DNA of 64,000 bases. It comes from Diaporthe sp. PMI_573 (lineage: Eukaryota > Ascomycota > Sordariomycetes > Diaporthales > Diaporthaceae). The notes beneath the pieces are model-generated. The model was not told the DNA's origin, did not search any database, and was given only the letters and a program-made list of their open reading frames with translations. This document shows, in pieces, positions 1-11,137 of the stretch. Positions within the stretch are counted from its first letter, which is position 1; each line of letters starts with the position of its first letter. The position numbers and the translations under genes were made by a program. The stretch is from contig JAJTUP010000121.1 of the NCBI GenBank assembly GCA_021399435.1, positions 62,001 through 126,000 on the forward strand, given 5' to 3'.

Positions 1-2023
1 ACGTCGCCTTCCACGTCTTTGGTTCGGCTTCCTCTAAAGCATCAATCCAACGCCTCAACTCTTGGTTATCTTCCCTTTCTGGACACTTCAGTTCTTCCTC
101 TGCAAGTACTTGCAACTCTTGGAAAGTGAGACAATCCTTGAAGGTCCTGTCGGGGTGGATCTTTGAAATATAGGGAAATCGTAAACTGTAGAACCCCGTG
201 TCGGATTCCTTATGGAAGGAGAAGCAGGTCATCTCGAACGCTGCCGGTTCGGTGAAGGCCATAGTGATCTTCCTTCCCTGAGCAATACCGGGTGGCACAT
301 TGAGTATTGGTGCCTTGTCGCCACCCAAGGGTACCATTTCCGTGAGCCACGTCCTCCACAAGGTGTCCATCACTGTAGCGCTGACCTCAACCTCGTTCAC
401 TATCGTGAACTCAGGCCTGGCGTCCCACCGTTCAACAGCCTCTTTGTTCGTGAGGCAACCGAGATAAAAATGGGTGTATTTGACCGTTGGCATTTTGAGT
501 ATTTTGGCTCGGGTAGGGCAATAGCGGCCGCTCACCACAGCTAGGTCGCCAACCTCCCCCATGCCCTTGATATATCCCTTTTTGAGCGTCACGCAGCAGG
601 ATGCATACCTCCGCTTATTGCGTCCAAAGCTAAAGTATGGCTCATCAGGCTTGAGCACAAGCCCCTCTTCCCGTCTGACAATACAAGAGGCAAAGGCTTC
701 TTTGAGGTCTTCCGCAGCGACCCGTGAAGAGAAATTGACGATCTGCCTCTGAACGAGTGCCGCTCGCCCAGTCTGACACTGCACCAATTTTGAGAGCCGG
801 GAAAACCTTGCGGAGTGTCGAACGTTGAGAAACGACTCGTCGTCCACGCGCAGGACATCGTAGTAGACAATCATCAAGTGCTCCCATTCATGAGCCTGAC
901 TGTCCTCGCCGGTGCCGATAAACCATCCAGATCTGCTGATATGTTTCCGTAATTTGTCGAAACTTAGGATTCTCTGCTCCCTGTCGCTATACACGACAAC
1001 CTCGCCTTCGAGGATACAGCTTTGTTTAAACTTACACCAGGAAGTGCCCAACCCCAAAGAATTTTCGATGACACCGTGCAGTTTTTTCTTATCTTGAGTA
1101 CTATCTTTGCCACTCTTCGAGAATATTTGTATGCGGTCTGAGCCCCTCGAGAGGTCAATATGGATTTGGCAATATTCGCCATCCATTTTGTTCTCAACAC
1201 TCATAAAGCCCTTGCCCATCTCAAGACAATGCTTGATGCTGCGGCCTTTCAGCCACGTCTGGCGGCCGACTTTGACGCCGATTTGAGGTTTGAAAAGTCT
1301 TGGGAGGTCTTCGGAGTCCATCTCTCTGAATGTAACACGGCTGCGTTCTTGCTCCAGCAGCCGAGTCGCAACGGTGAAGTCATCGTGTATCCTCATAATG
1401 GTAGGCAAGAGGCGATGACAGCGAGCGTATACTGATTGTTCCGGGACGATAACCGGTAGGAAGCTTTTGAGTATTAATCTCGTGGCCCATTTTGCCTCTT
1501 TTGCGGTAAATCTGCGGAAAAGCGTTTCAAGAGGCCCATCATGCTTCGTCTTGGAGGGCTCAGTGAACAGGTTGCCCGAAGACCTCACTGACGGTGCACT
1601 AAACGAATTCTTGGCTGCCAAGACATGAAGGAGAGCGTCAATCTCTTCCACCGTTATAGTGGAATTTCGCACGCTTGGGGTTTGCTGGAGAATCTCCTCT
1701 GCACATTGCGCAAGGTCGAGGCCGGATCCCGGGATCGTCCATCTGCTCAACTCCTTGACCCTGGAGTGACCGAGTCCACATGCTCGCGCGATCTTTGGCT
1801 GGAGGCTCCTTTCTTTTATGCCGAATACCCGGTCTGTGCGCCTTTCTGGTAGCAACGTCGACAGCAGAGCGCACTGGTCTGTACCGTCATCGTCCAGCTC
1901 TTGTTGATATCGCGCAAACCAGTCATCGACGATTGCTTCTTCTCCGCGTTTGCCTCGCCTGCGACTGATGTCGTTCTCAAGGCTCTGCAAAAGCTCGCAC
2001 ACCCAGGTGAACAGGAAGGGCAT
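1..2023 (-). CDS. ATP-dependent DNA ligase domain protein (C-terminus beyond the window)
   Basis: One open frame runs on the minus strand from an ATG at 2023 to the left edge, giving 674 visible residues without a stop. The nucleotidyl-transferase motif I reads NKMDGEY, with the lysine that would be adenylated at residue 279. Further on come a motif III-like stretch (YYDVLRVDDES), motif IV (EGLVLK) and motif V-like (KKGYIKGMG) followed by the OB-fold. The N-terminal 270 residues resemble the alpha-helical domain of DNA ligase IV-like proteins. The family joins DNA nicks using ATP in the nucleus; fungi carry this ligase in addition to ligases I and IV, and its role is not settled. No intron is needed. 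The first ATG is chosen because the family alignment begins there (MPFLFTWVCELLQ). The last part of the gene lies outside the window, so its completeness cannot be judged. Confidence 0.88.
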   Translation of the reverse strand, partial: MPFLFTWVCELLQSLENDISRRRGKRGEEAIVDDWFARYQQELDDDGTDQCALLSTLLPERRTDRVFGIKERSLQPKIARACGLGHSRVKELSRWTIPGSGLDLAQCAEEILQQTPSVRNSTITVEEIDALLHVLAAKNSFSAPSVRSSGNLFTEPSKTKHDGPLETLFRRFTAKEAKWATRLILKSFLPVIVPEQSVYARCHRLLPTIMRIHDDFTVATRLLEQERSRVTFREMDSEDLPRLFKPQIGVKVGRQTWLKGRSIKHCLEMGKGFMSVENKMDGEYCQIHIDLSRGSDRIQIFSKSGKDSTQDKKKLHGVIENSLGLGTSWCKFKQSCILEGEVVVYSDREQRILSFDKLRKHISRSGWFIGTGEDSQAHEWEHLMIVYYDVLRVDDESFLNVRHSARFSRLSKLVQCQTGRAALVQRQIVNFSSRVAAEDLKEAFASCIVRREEGLVLKPDEPYFSFGRNKRRYASCCVTLKKGYIKGMGEVGDLAVVSGRYCPTRAKILKMPTVKYTHFYLGCLTNKEAVERWDARPEFTIVNEVEVSATVMDTLWRTWLTEMVPLGGDKAPILNVPPGIAQGRKITMAFTEPAAFEMTCFSFHKESDTGFYSLRFPYISKIHPDRTFKDCLTFQELQVLAEEELKCPEREDNQELRRWIDALEEAEPKTWKAT

Positions 2024-2539
2024 AGTTTGAACAAGACATGAGTAGTAAGCAAATAAAAGACGAAGGAGAGCTCAAACTTTGGTAGGCTGACGGATCTGAC
2101 AGCGATATAAATAGCTGCGCCGCGTCGAGTAAGTAATTCGGTAGGCAGCCAACATGGGTTCGATTGGGTACAAAGGAGTGGGAGGGATGAGTGCAGCTGA
2201 CTTGATGCCTCATCCCGTACTGGTCGGAAAACGGGTGCGTGACTTCTTTTCGAGGTCGCGTGCCTGAGCGGGAACCCGAATCCTTCCCGTCTTTTTGTGA
2301 CGCGTTCTAAGAGGCGAAGAATAGTAGCTTTAGCCCTCCAACGAAGTGATTGAAGTTTTCTAGTAGCTAAATTGATGTAGGAAATACAACTAACTATTCA
2401 GAAAAAGAAGGACGGAGCAGGCAAGAGGCTCTACGTCTAGGCACTTTCACAGTTCAGTTTGAGCCATCTTATCACTCAAATTAAAGCTTTCCGCACTCCT
2501 GCCATTCAAGTACCGCATGCCGCTAAAGCTTTGGTGTGG
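2024..2539. other. Intergenic, nothing recognised
   Basis: This stretch holds the promoter side of the ligase gene and short unsupported ORFs. I see no repeat or RNA gene in it. Confidence 0.5.
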
Positions 2540-3359
2540 ACGGATGGCACTATACCGTCCATCGCCCTGAGCGCTGGGACGTATCCTTGCTGATATAATT
2601 TGGAACTCTGTCCTGGAGGATGCCTTTGGACCTGATCGTTCACGGCGACGAAGAAGGGGTGGATGGAGGAAAAAATCGCTATTCATTGGCTTCGGAAGGT
2701 CTTCCTCCCTCAGACGGCGCCGGAGGACCCCTTAGAGGGGCGCCTTCTCGTGATAGATGGGCACCACTCACACATAACGGTTGATTTCATGTGGGAATGC
2801 TTCTCGAATAAGGCTTATATCGTTTTTTTTGCCTGCCCATACTTCACATATGCTGCAGCTGCTCGATGTGGCGATCTTCGGCCCGCTGAAGACGGCATTT
2901 GCGAAGTACCTCCATCAGCTTGGGCAGTATGATTCGGCCTCCGTGACGGTGAAGAAATGGTTTCTTTATTACTATTACAGGGCTTGAATTGAGGTTCTCA
3001 CGGAAGTGAATATTCGATCTGGGTGGCGGGCGACAGGTCTCTGGCCAGTATCTAAGCATAGGGCACTTGGAAGTCACTTTATCGACGAAAACTGCCGCAA
3101 GGAAGCGAGATCGTCAAAATATGGTGCCAGAAATAGCCTCAGTAGCCAAATCTACACCGATCAGAGTTTTTACTGGCCCAGAGGGACCGTTTTTTCAACC
3201 CCGAGGTGCTCACAGGAGCTGCGCGACATTGTGGCCCAGTATACTCGTCAGAAGTACTCGAGCCCCACACAACGACTCCTCTTTTGGAAGATTCTGAAGA
3301 GCTGGGACCAGAAAGGCTTTGATCTGACGATGGCCTCACAAAAAGTCAGAGAGACTTGA
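2540..3359 (+). pseudogene. Relic of a pogo/Fot1-type DDE transposase
   Basis: The translated stretch contains the DDE core of Tc1/mariner-pogo transposases: LLVIDGHHSH (second catalytic Asp) at about 2745-2775, then, after a frame change near 2840, LLDVAIFGPLK (third Asp) and a C-terminal part up to 3359. The upstream piece with the first Asp is only faintly visible around 2580-2660. There is at least one frameshift and one in-frame stop (2985-2987), so it cannot make transposase. Such enzymes cut and paste their element into TA targets. I could not find its terminal repeats. It belongs to a different lineage from the intact pogo-type element at 48.6-50.5 kb. Confidence 0.75.
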
Positions 3360-4131
3360 AGAATCTAGTTGAGTGTTGGATCTATGATATCTGTCGGATA
3401 GACAGAAGTCCCATTATTGGAAAAAAAACTTCGCCGGTTCAGATGTTTGACTTTTCTGCGGATTACACAGCTCTCAGGCGCTAACTATAGAACCAATACT
3501 GGGCAGTATACGGTATGCTTAACGCCTGACCAGGATCGTTCGCCTGGGGTACGGCCTTGCGCCTCTTATGTAATATCATTTATATAGGCATTTACATAGT
3601 TAAGTCAAAAATTAGTTTATTTATACTACAGTGTCTACGGAATTACGTTTTCGTAGTAATTTCTCATGACTATTGAAAACGAACCGCCGAATAGATATAT
3701 AGGGGGCCCGTTCTGCCGGTTGTCCCAGCCAGTCTGAGACTACCCCGACGCGAGAGAGAGAGAAAAGAAGGACTAGAAGGGCCCTTACGGCCAGAGGGCC
3801 GTAGAGGAAAAGAGGTCACTTTAGACACTTGGCCACGAGGAATCGTTTTTTCGAAATCAAAAGGAATAGAATTGAGTTGCTGGTTATCTGATCAGAATCA
3901 GAGAAAGCAATGCCTAGTCCTAGGGTACTTATAGTACTCTTCGGAGAAATCTCGCACTGAATAGCTATCTGAACCACCGTGCCCTGCAACACCATATACC
4001 TTAACTGAGTCGTTTTTACCCATATAGCCGTGTGGATATAGTAGGTAAAACCTATTATAATTTTAAGATCAATATTTCATGTACCTTCGAATGGTACTTC
4101 TCAAAAACCCGGCATTAGATAGATATGGTGC
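3360..4131. other. Intergenic, AT-rich in places
   Basis: No gene is recognised. A short GA-rich tract lies at about 3751-3775. Part of it (about 3720-3745, GTCCCAGCCAGTCTGAG) resembles 20437-20455 (GTCCCAACCAGTCTCAG), which may be a decayed repeat. Confidence 0.4.
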
Positions 4132-4521
4132 GTGATTGGATCGCGCTTCTGGAAAGGACAGGATTGTGGTTGGGCTTGGATCCAGCATCTAGACTGGCTC
4201 CGGCATTACCGTCGCCCGCGTTTGTGGTCGAAGACATGTTTCACTTGTGATAAGCAGAAAGATCAGACCACGGCCAATGAGCCCTGGGACACATCCACCA
4301 TATTATTTCCAAGTAATACGCGCGTTCGCAGCTGGGACGTTGCGTTGCTGTGGTTCGCTTGTGAAACTGACGACGCTCTCATGGCTATCATCCCAATCGA
4401 GACCGAGATCCCTACATGGAGAATCCTCTCGTTGGACTCAGAACAGACCCCTGAAGAAGCACTCAATTTCAGACTAGACATGACTACCATAAGTCTCTGC
4501 CCAGAAGGCTTGATTAGTTGA
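4132..4521 (+). CDS. Unrecognised ORF, possibly a gene remnant
   Basis: An open frame of 129 codons with protein-like composition (for example WDVALLWFACETDD and PTWRILSLDSEQTPEEALNF). It opens at a GTG, and the nearest ATG (4125) is in another frame that is itself open for about 40 codons, so the true start or an intron is unclear. I do not recognise a family. Several short open frames continue to about 5076 in shifting frames, which suggests a decayed gene. Confidence 0.2.
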   Translation: MIGSRFWKGQDCGWAWIQHLDWLRHYRRPRLWSKTCFTCDKQKDQTTANEPWDTSTILFPSNTRVRSWDVALLWFACETDDALMAIIPIETEIPTWRILSLDSEQTPEEALNFRLDMTTISLCPEGLIS

Positions 4522-5094
4522 CAAGCATATTGTGTACCAACAGTTTATGAGACTTTTGGTGGGCATCTCCACCTGTGACGACTGGGAACGGCATGTTTGG
4601 ATGAGCAAATACCATTCTCGTCAAATTCACGGGACCATGAGGCCAGCCACACCCAACCAGGATTCGCTAAGACATTTATAATCTGCGAGGCATTGGAAGC
4701 GATTATAGATAGCGGAACAAAGAGATATATTGCACAACAGGAAAACAAAGACTTGACTCCTGCCGGAGATCTCGCGCGATCGCGACAACGATGACTTTGT
4801 GTGGATTATTGCTATACCACTGTCTTGGGACAGCAGACGGGTAAACACAGCACCTTGCCGGTTCCTCTGAGCTCGGTGCTGAGTCAGTTGACTAGTCGGA
4901 TCCCAGTTTGCAGTTGCCTTCCAGAGGGAAAAATGATGAATGGGTCTATCAGGAAGACCAGAGATGTGAAGGTGGCAACACGCAGCGCATATCTAGGACT
5001 TGGCTGTCATCTCCACGAATCTGATATGCAGCGAGGACACTACCGTGTTGTGGCTGTGTCCTATCGTACCTCGTGAGGCTTGGTATAATGATTG
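4522..5094. other. Intergenic, short frames only
   Basis: Short open frames at 4597-4794 and 4801-5076 show no recognisable domain and may be debris of the gene suggested by the ORF at 4132. Confidence 0.35.
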
Positions 5095-7112
5095 TCACTG
5101 ATTGGCGGCGTTGCTTCTCATCTGGACCTTTAGCTGATCAAATCGCTCGTAGCTGTCGCTGGGAACCCTCGTATCATGCCTATCCCGTTCCACTTCAGGT
5201 ACACCCAGACGGATACTTCCAGATGTTGCTCTCTCAACTGCTCGGAGAGCATTTTCACTCCGTAAGAGCTGTTGATCAAACGCAGCAGCGCTGACCACGG
5301 GGTTTGCATCTTGCTTTCTGGTACTACTCTGCCCAGTGCTCGATGCCGATGAGTCGTGATCATGAGCAGAGGGTCTACCGGTAGCGCGTAGCTCCTGATC
5401 CTCACTTTCGTTCCCGGAAGTATCCTCTTTATTCGAATGTGATGCTGATCCTGAAGGAATGACGATGCAGTCGGGTTCATCCTGGTTAGAGCCAAGATTA
5501 GCGATGAGATAGTGGCCTCTCTTGTCGCTAAGGTCGCTGTGCGGCTCGGGCTGAGCGGCAGCAACTTGACGCTCCATGTCGCGGGGCTTCGCTTGTGCTT
5601 TCCTGAAGTTTTGCTGTTGACTGTTTCCATCATTCGACAAATTGGACAGCTCTGCCGCGACTGATTGATTGCTTGTCTTATTTGTTGGCTTCAAGATCTT
5701 GTACCCGTTTTTCAACGCTTCCTCGAACACAGTGTTGTTCAGGTTTGCAAGTTCCGCCGTACAATCCTTCACGAGAAAGCCACAATTCTGAATAGCAAGA
5801 TGATGCGTCTTCTCCAATCTACCATGCTGAGGGCTGTGCAAGTGTTTGGCAGCGCCATGCAAGGGATTCCCAAGCCCAAAATGCATTTCATGCTTATCAC
5901 ACTTGACGATGTACCAATTACCGGAACCTTCCTTATACTCGAAGATCTTGTGCTTGAATTTGGCCTCTCCTTGTTGATAAACCTCCTCGAAGGTCACGAC
6001 GCGATGTGTTGCTTTTTCCTGGGCTAGATCTGGTCGTGAAGATGTGCTATGTTGCTGTTCCGCTGAACTTTCCGCCGCCGAGGTCTGCTGCACTACTGCA
6101 GCTGATCCTTCCATGCGTCGGCGTTTCGGCACAACCATGGTGCTTTCAGCTGGTAACTCAACAGTCCTCCTTTTTACGTTCTGGCGGGATTGAGTTGCCG
6201 AAGCAGGCGTTCGTTGTCGTGCATTGCCCATGGGTTCATCAGGTATCGACGGTGGACGCGGAGGTCGAGCAGAGCATGATGGTTCAGGATTTGGGTTTGA
6301 CGGCTTTCCTTGCAACGCAGGTTTGGACGGCGCTGACGGGATATAATCCTTTTTATGCATGTCTGCTAAGGGGGTCGGATCCTGGGGCGGGAGTTCTCCG
6401 GACATTGACGTTTGGAGAGGGGAAGCTTGTGGCGTCGATGCTGGCCGGGAAGGTGTAAGCAGAAGTGTTTGAGGCGTGGGCGCATGAACGTCTGCGCCGG
6501 GAGGTCTGGCCTCGATAGACCGGGTCGCATTGAAGTAGTGTGGTCGAGGCGTCCGATGCAATCTGGCTGGCAACACGGATTGGTCCATAGTGGTGACCTG
6601 TTTATTGTCGTTGGTCAGCATTGATGGTATGAACTATCCACTCGTAAGCTTACCGCGATGGTAGATGAGGTCGATGCCGTCTCCTCAAGCACGGAGCCAA
6701 GGGTTGTATTTTGCTCGGCGGCCGAACCGGTAATCAATTCTCGGACCTTGTTAAGCAGATTCGCTTCGGCCTTTGTTTTCGTCCCTTCATATTCGCGATG
6801 TAGTTCGTTCTTTTTCAGGTGAAGGTCTACTTGTTTCGCGACTGCTAAACTGAAGGACTGTTGGACCGTCACAAAAGCCTCGCGCACCATTCGGGCGGTC
6901 TGATCCAAGTCCGAACCAAATTGGTCCTCCACGTGGCACAGTTGTGCATCGAGTTCCGCCTTCCTAGCTTCGTACTCGTTGTCCAGGCGCATGCGATCCG
7001 CTGTGTGCTGTTCCTTCAACTGCTCGAACTGCGACTTCTGCGGGTCTAGTACGTCATTCGTTGGGTCCGCGGCAGATGGCCTGGCTGGCGGAGATTCCAA
7101 ATTGCGATCCAT
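5095..7112 (-). CDS. Conserved-looking fungal protein of unknown function with a Cys/His module
   Basis: Two exons, 7112-6654 and 6597-5095, are separated by a 56-bp intron with a GTAAGC donor, a GCTGACC branch site and a CAG acceptor; the phase-0 splice keeps one frame of 653 residues. The first ATG in frame is at 7112. Residues about 25-140 are rich in charged residues and look like a coiled coil. Next come a Pro/Ser-rich linker, a basic patch (PKRRR), and a module of about 90 residues holding CDKHEMHFG and AAKHLHSPQHG, spaced like a possible zinc site (C..H...H..H). The C-terminal third is polar and low in complexity. I recall similar modules in uncharacterised fungal proteins but can name no function. 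Splicing and codon pattern argue for a live gene; a nuclear or nucleic-acid-binding role is only a guess. Confidence 0.6.
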
Positions 7113-7568
7113 TAAAGCGGAACATGGATGTAGCAGTGATAGAAAGCTTGTGTTGGGAGTCTGTGAAGCATAAGTGTCGGGCGAGTGTGGCGAATGACTC
7201 CTTTCGTCCGTGGAAGACGCGAAGTGAATTGAGGTCACGTGCGGGTAAACGGCACTAACCCGATTAACGTCTGCCTAGGCGTCTCTACCCCGCTTACTCC
7301 CCTGCGGGAGAAAATCTCTCACTCACACCGCCACCCATGGGCCAAAAGACCGTCGGTACATCGATCTCCCCGTGCCTGTCATAGGATTCAGATGACCGGG
7401 GTACGTGTCAGAGCGCAAGCTAGCATTACTGGGCAATTGGCGGTTTGACTCAGAAATGGCAGAACATTTGGTTTAGGTTAGGACGTCTGAGAACATCTTA
7501 GCAACCAGTCTGAATACCGCTGCCTGGATACAGGCCACCAAACCTCTCATCTCTTGAGACCTCGTAGG
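7113..7568. other. Intergenic, promoter side of the gene at 5095-7112
   Basis: No gene is recognised between the start of the minus-strand gene and the left terminus of hAT-1. Confidence 0.4.
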
Positions 7569-8030
7569 CAGTGTTGCTAATAGTATGGCAATAAAGTAGT
7601 ATATTGTAATATAACCCATATGATATGGACTTTCTCATATTGTGACAATATGATATGAAGAATTTGATATTGTGACAATATAATATGATGATGTCCATAT
7701 TGGCAATATATTATTTATATTGGGTTGTCAGTCCTGGGGCGAAATTGCCTTTTGACAGTAGCGGGCAGGCCTTACCCTATACCAGCAATAGGGATACTGG
7801 GCACTTTATTGGCTAGCATTCACCTCAACACACGTCTTTATTGACAATCAGACCTAACACGCGACCACGCGTTTCTTCCACGCGTCAGGGGAGGTATAAG
7901 AGGTACGATTGGTGCGGACCATGTTGGGCCGGGCCTACCGGTGGTTGCCTGCCGACATTGGCCATGGTCCATTGTCACCTCTGCCCATTTTCTTTATCAC
8001 TGTCGAGCCTACTGTACTAACCGTACCGCC

Positions 8031-10452
8031 ATGCCTCAACAATGCCTCCCTTTTGGCCAATGGTCGCAACGAAGAGAGTCAATTTCAGTCAACGTTTCGG
8101 AGTTTTCCAGCCGGCAGTTGAATGACCTAGACCAGAGCCAAACGCCCAAATGCCAGTCATCTCGACCTCGCACAGCCTCCACAACCTCCTCCACCAAACC
8201 CAGAACGTCATGGGTCTTCTCTCATATGCCAGACGAGGAGATGGAGACGAGATACTACAATCCGCGGACCGGAAAAGAAGAGTGGCGTTGCAAACATTGT
8301 GACAGAGCATATGCCTGTTCTGGGGGTACTACGGCTCCTGCAAAACATCTTATGGACCCTCCTCCTGACGGCCACGGTCTGCCAAAAGGAGCCCTGCGAA
8401 CAGCTAAAGTGACTGTTGGTACGGCCCTGACTGCCAAGGGTCAGGGGTCTTTGCACGTGCAAATAGGGGCGAGCAAAAGGAACCACCGTACGTGTCTGGG
8501 TACGGGTTCGATTCTTGCTACAGAAGAAAGGAGGAAGCTATCGCCATCGTGGGCGCCGAAGGGTCCTACTTATATAGTGCCCATATGGCTGACTAAGCCG
8601 AACCGGCCCTTCTGATTGGCCAGAGCCGGGCCGGGCATATTAAACCGACAGTGACAACGATACGAACGATCCTCGAACAAGCTCGTGCTGCAGCAGAAGA
8701 AAATCCCCGCAAACGCCGTCGGCTCAACGATTAATCCGGAGATTCGATCGACCCTGACCAGCTCGAAGTGTTGTACGTGAGGTTTATTACGGCCTGCTCT
8801 CTCCCATTTCGGCTTGTAGAATGCCCAGAGTTCCGGGCACTCTTGGCCTACATCAATAACGATATCGATACCTGGCTTCCAGATACGCACGAGACCATTA
8901 GGAAATGGATCATGCGGCAGTATGAAGACCAGAAGGACAAGGTCAAGCAGCGCATACAGTCGGCGAAGTCAAGAATTCACATCAGCTGCGACCTTTGGAC
9001 TTCTCCCAATTCTTTGGCCATCTTGGGCGTAGTCGGCCACTATGTCACGGAAGACGGCCAGCTGGAACACCATATTTTGGCGTTGAAAGACATCGACAGT
9101 GAGCACGACGGTTCTCACCTCGCGGCGGCGATTTTGGAAGTGGTTGACGGATGGGGCTTTGCTTCAAAACTCGGATATTTCGTGATGGACAATGCTGGCA
9201 ATAACGACACAATGATGAGATCCCTTTCGCTTGGTCAGTACAACTCACCGTTTCTACTGACTGGTTCTAACATCCCACAGGCCTCCTTCGCCGATATGAC
9301 ATCCGATACGATCCCAAAGTTCACCGACTCCGCTGCCAAGGTCATATCATCAATCTCGCCGCTAAAGCCTTCCTCTTCGTTACCGACAATGAGAAGCTCG
9401 AACGCGACGATCCAGGTCTGTATAATGTGACACTAAAGCATATTGAAGCGTGGCGGAAGAAGGGACCTCTTGGCAAGCTTCACAACTTCGTCGTTTACAT
9501 CCAACGGAATGTTCAGCGCAGCCAAAAGTTTCTTGCTATCAGCCATAACCGTAAGCTTGCGCGAGACAACGACACAAGGTGGAGCTCGTGGTATACCATG
9601 TTGAGAGCGGCCTTGAATCTTAGAGACGCAATTGACGGCTATTTCAACAAATGAATGGAAGCAGACTGCGCTGGAGACGAGCTCTCTTCAGAGGACTGGA
9701 CCATCTTGGAGAAGATCAAGTCCTTCTTAGAGAAGCTGAAGATGACGACTAAGGCTCTCGAATCATCGTTTGCAACACTCGACAATGTCCTCCTGGCTAT
9801 GGACTTCGTATTGGCACAATTCGAAGCCGGCAAGGAGGCAAATGTCGACGATCTGGTGATGGCACCGATGTATAACTCGGGCTGGGCGAAGATGGACAAG
9901 TATTACCGCCTTACTGATGAATCACCTGCCTACGTTGCAGCTATCGTGCTCCACCCTTCGCATAAATGGCACTACATCCAGGAGAACTGGAAAAAGGAGT
10001 GGGTTGAGTCGTCGAAGGAGTTGCTTGAGGCGCTGTGGAACGATTATAAGCCTGTGGAATCACCTCTTCCACTCTGCGAGGTCCCATCGGCGACCACGAA
10101 CGAGTTCTTGAATTGGCGGAACAAGCACCTGCAGCCGTCACTCATCACGGACGAATACGAGCGTTATTGCAAGTCTGAACGGGTTTATGGTTTTACGAGC
10201 GCCCTTGCATGGTGGCTAGAGGAGACGCAGCAGAAAAACTACCCGAGCCTGAGCAAGATGGCCGTGGATATATTGTCAATTCCTGCAATGTCTGCGGAGC
10301 CCGAACGACTCTTCTCTGGGGCAAAGATAACGATTACAGACCGTCGAAATCGACTTGGGAGTGATGTGATTGAAGCATTGGAGTGCCTGAAGTCATGGTT
10401 TGGGATACGAGATTTTCAAGGTGACGAGATTTTCGCTGAGGCAGATGAATGA
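8031..10452 (+). pseudogene. hAT transposase of hAT-1, inactivated
   Basis: Exon 1 runs from the ATG at 8031 to 9233 and exon 2 from 9281 to 10452, around a 47-bp intron ending CCCACAG. The N-terminus carries a BED-type zinc finger (WRCKHC ... H). The RNase H-like core follows, with ISCDLWTSPN (first Asp) and FVMDNAGNNDT (second Asp), and the C-terminal dimerisation block has MSAEPERLFSGA with the conserved Glu. Three lesions are visible: a solo LTR inserted at 8414-8650, a TAA at 8732-8734 and a TGA at 9652-9654. Apart from these the two exons stay in one frame, because LTR plus target duplication is 242 bp and removing it brings the frames back into register. hAT transposase excises and reinserts the element; this copy cannot make a full protein. 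Confidence 0.85.
8414..8650 (+). mobile_element. Solo LTR (family A) nested in hAT-1
   Basis: A 237-bp insert starts TGTTGGT and ends ACCGACA, the TG...CA ends of a long terminal repeat with a short imperfect inverted repeat. It is flanked by a direct 5-bp duplication GTGAC (8409-8413 and 8651-8655). About 200 bp of it is repeated in inverted orientation at 21434-21645 within a second LTR. There is no internal retrotransposon sequence, so it is a solo LTR left by LTR-LTR recombination. Confidence 0.85.
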
Positions 10453-10637
10453 TGAGGTCCAGGTGGAATATATTGGATGTATTGTCACACTGCCAATATA
10501 TTGGGTTCTTGGCAATACAATACAATATGGGTCATGTTCATATTGGGTAATACAATATCGCCTCTTGACAATACGATATTATTGCGAGGGGGTCCATATT
10601 GCCAATATACGTATTGTTTATATTATTAGCAACACTG

Positions 10638-10770
10638 GCCTTTCCTCGGGTTTCGCCTTGTCTGAATCGTCCCCTGCCCCGACGATGCGGTTAGGTATAT
10701 CGTAGGACACATCGAACTTGACGCGTACACGATAACAGAGGAAATCAAACCGAACGCGTCTTGTAGCCAT
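10638..10770 (-). pseudogene. 5' fragment of a MYND-gene copy, cut by hAT-1
   Basis: The minus strand from an ATG at 10770 encodes the first 40 or so residues of the MYND-finger protein at 28627-29217 (MATRRVRFDFLCYRV at both loci). It is then cut off at 10638, exactly where the right terminus of hAT-1 begins. No downstream half, and so no zinc finger, is present on the other side of hAT-1. Confidence 0.8.
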
Positions 10771-11137
10771 CGTGAGGTTGATACTGTTCACAATCTGGGG
10801 TAAAATGCTGAAGCGCTTCTTGATCGGCAGATGATGTAGCGGCAAGAAGTTTCCACCCCTGCACAAGTATCAGACAGCTTTGTTTCGTTTTAGCTTTTCG
10901 CACGACCCTGACCTATCAAGGACGATGTAGCCAGAACGGGCAGACCTATCTTTTATACAGGTAAAATCGCTGTGACCCTGTTAGTCGCTCCTGAATTTGA
11001 AACAGCTGCCCCAGCCTGTCAACTGCGCATACTACTGGCACCGTCTAACCCCTGTTCCAGCTGAGAGCAGCTGCACAAGGGACCCTTCCTAACGGGAGGC
11101 CTTCCTAGCAAGCCGGCTTGACGGCTGCTCCCCAGTA
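10638..11137. repeat. Segmental duplicate of 29085-29581
   Basis: About 500 bp, the 5' end and upstream region of the MYND gene, matches 29085-29581 with scattered substitutions and small indels. The similarity stops at TGACGGCTGCTCCCCAG in both copies. The left limit of this copy is the end of hAT-1. Confidence 0.85.

Larger units (their letters stand above)
7569..10637 (+). mobile_element. hAT-1: hAT-family DNA transposon
   Basis: The element is bounded by a perfect 14-bp inverted repeat, CAGTGTTGCTAATA at 7569-7582 and its complement at 10624-10637. Just inside both ends lie many copies of a short CAATAT/ATATTG word in both orientations (7590-7720 and 10465-10615), the arrangement seen at hAT ends where transposase binds. 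The body holds a hAT transposase frame. The eight flanking bases (CTCGTAGG on the left, GCCTTTCC on the right) do not match, although hAT elements normally leave an 8-bp target duplication. Confidence 0.85.

Noticed and set aside
6600..7238. Two separate genes (207 and 508 codons) on the minus strand at 5.1-7.2 kb
   Set aside because: A consensus intron joins both frames in phase, and the listed starts are a GTG and a codon inside the intron.
8414..8650. tRNA-derived SINE, because of a perfect B-box-like GGTTCGATTC
   Set aside because: TG...CA ends, 5-bp target duplications at both copies and no convincing A box fit solo LTRs better.
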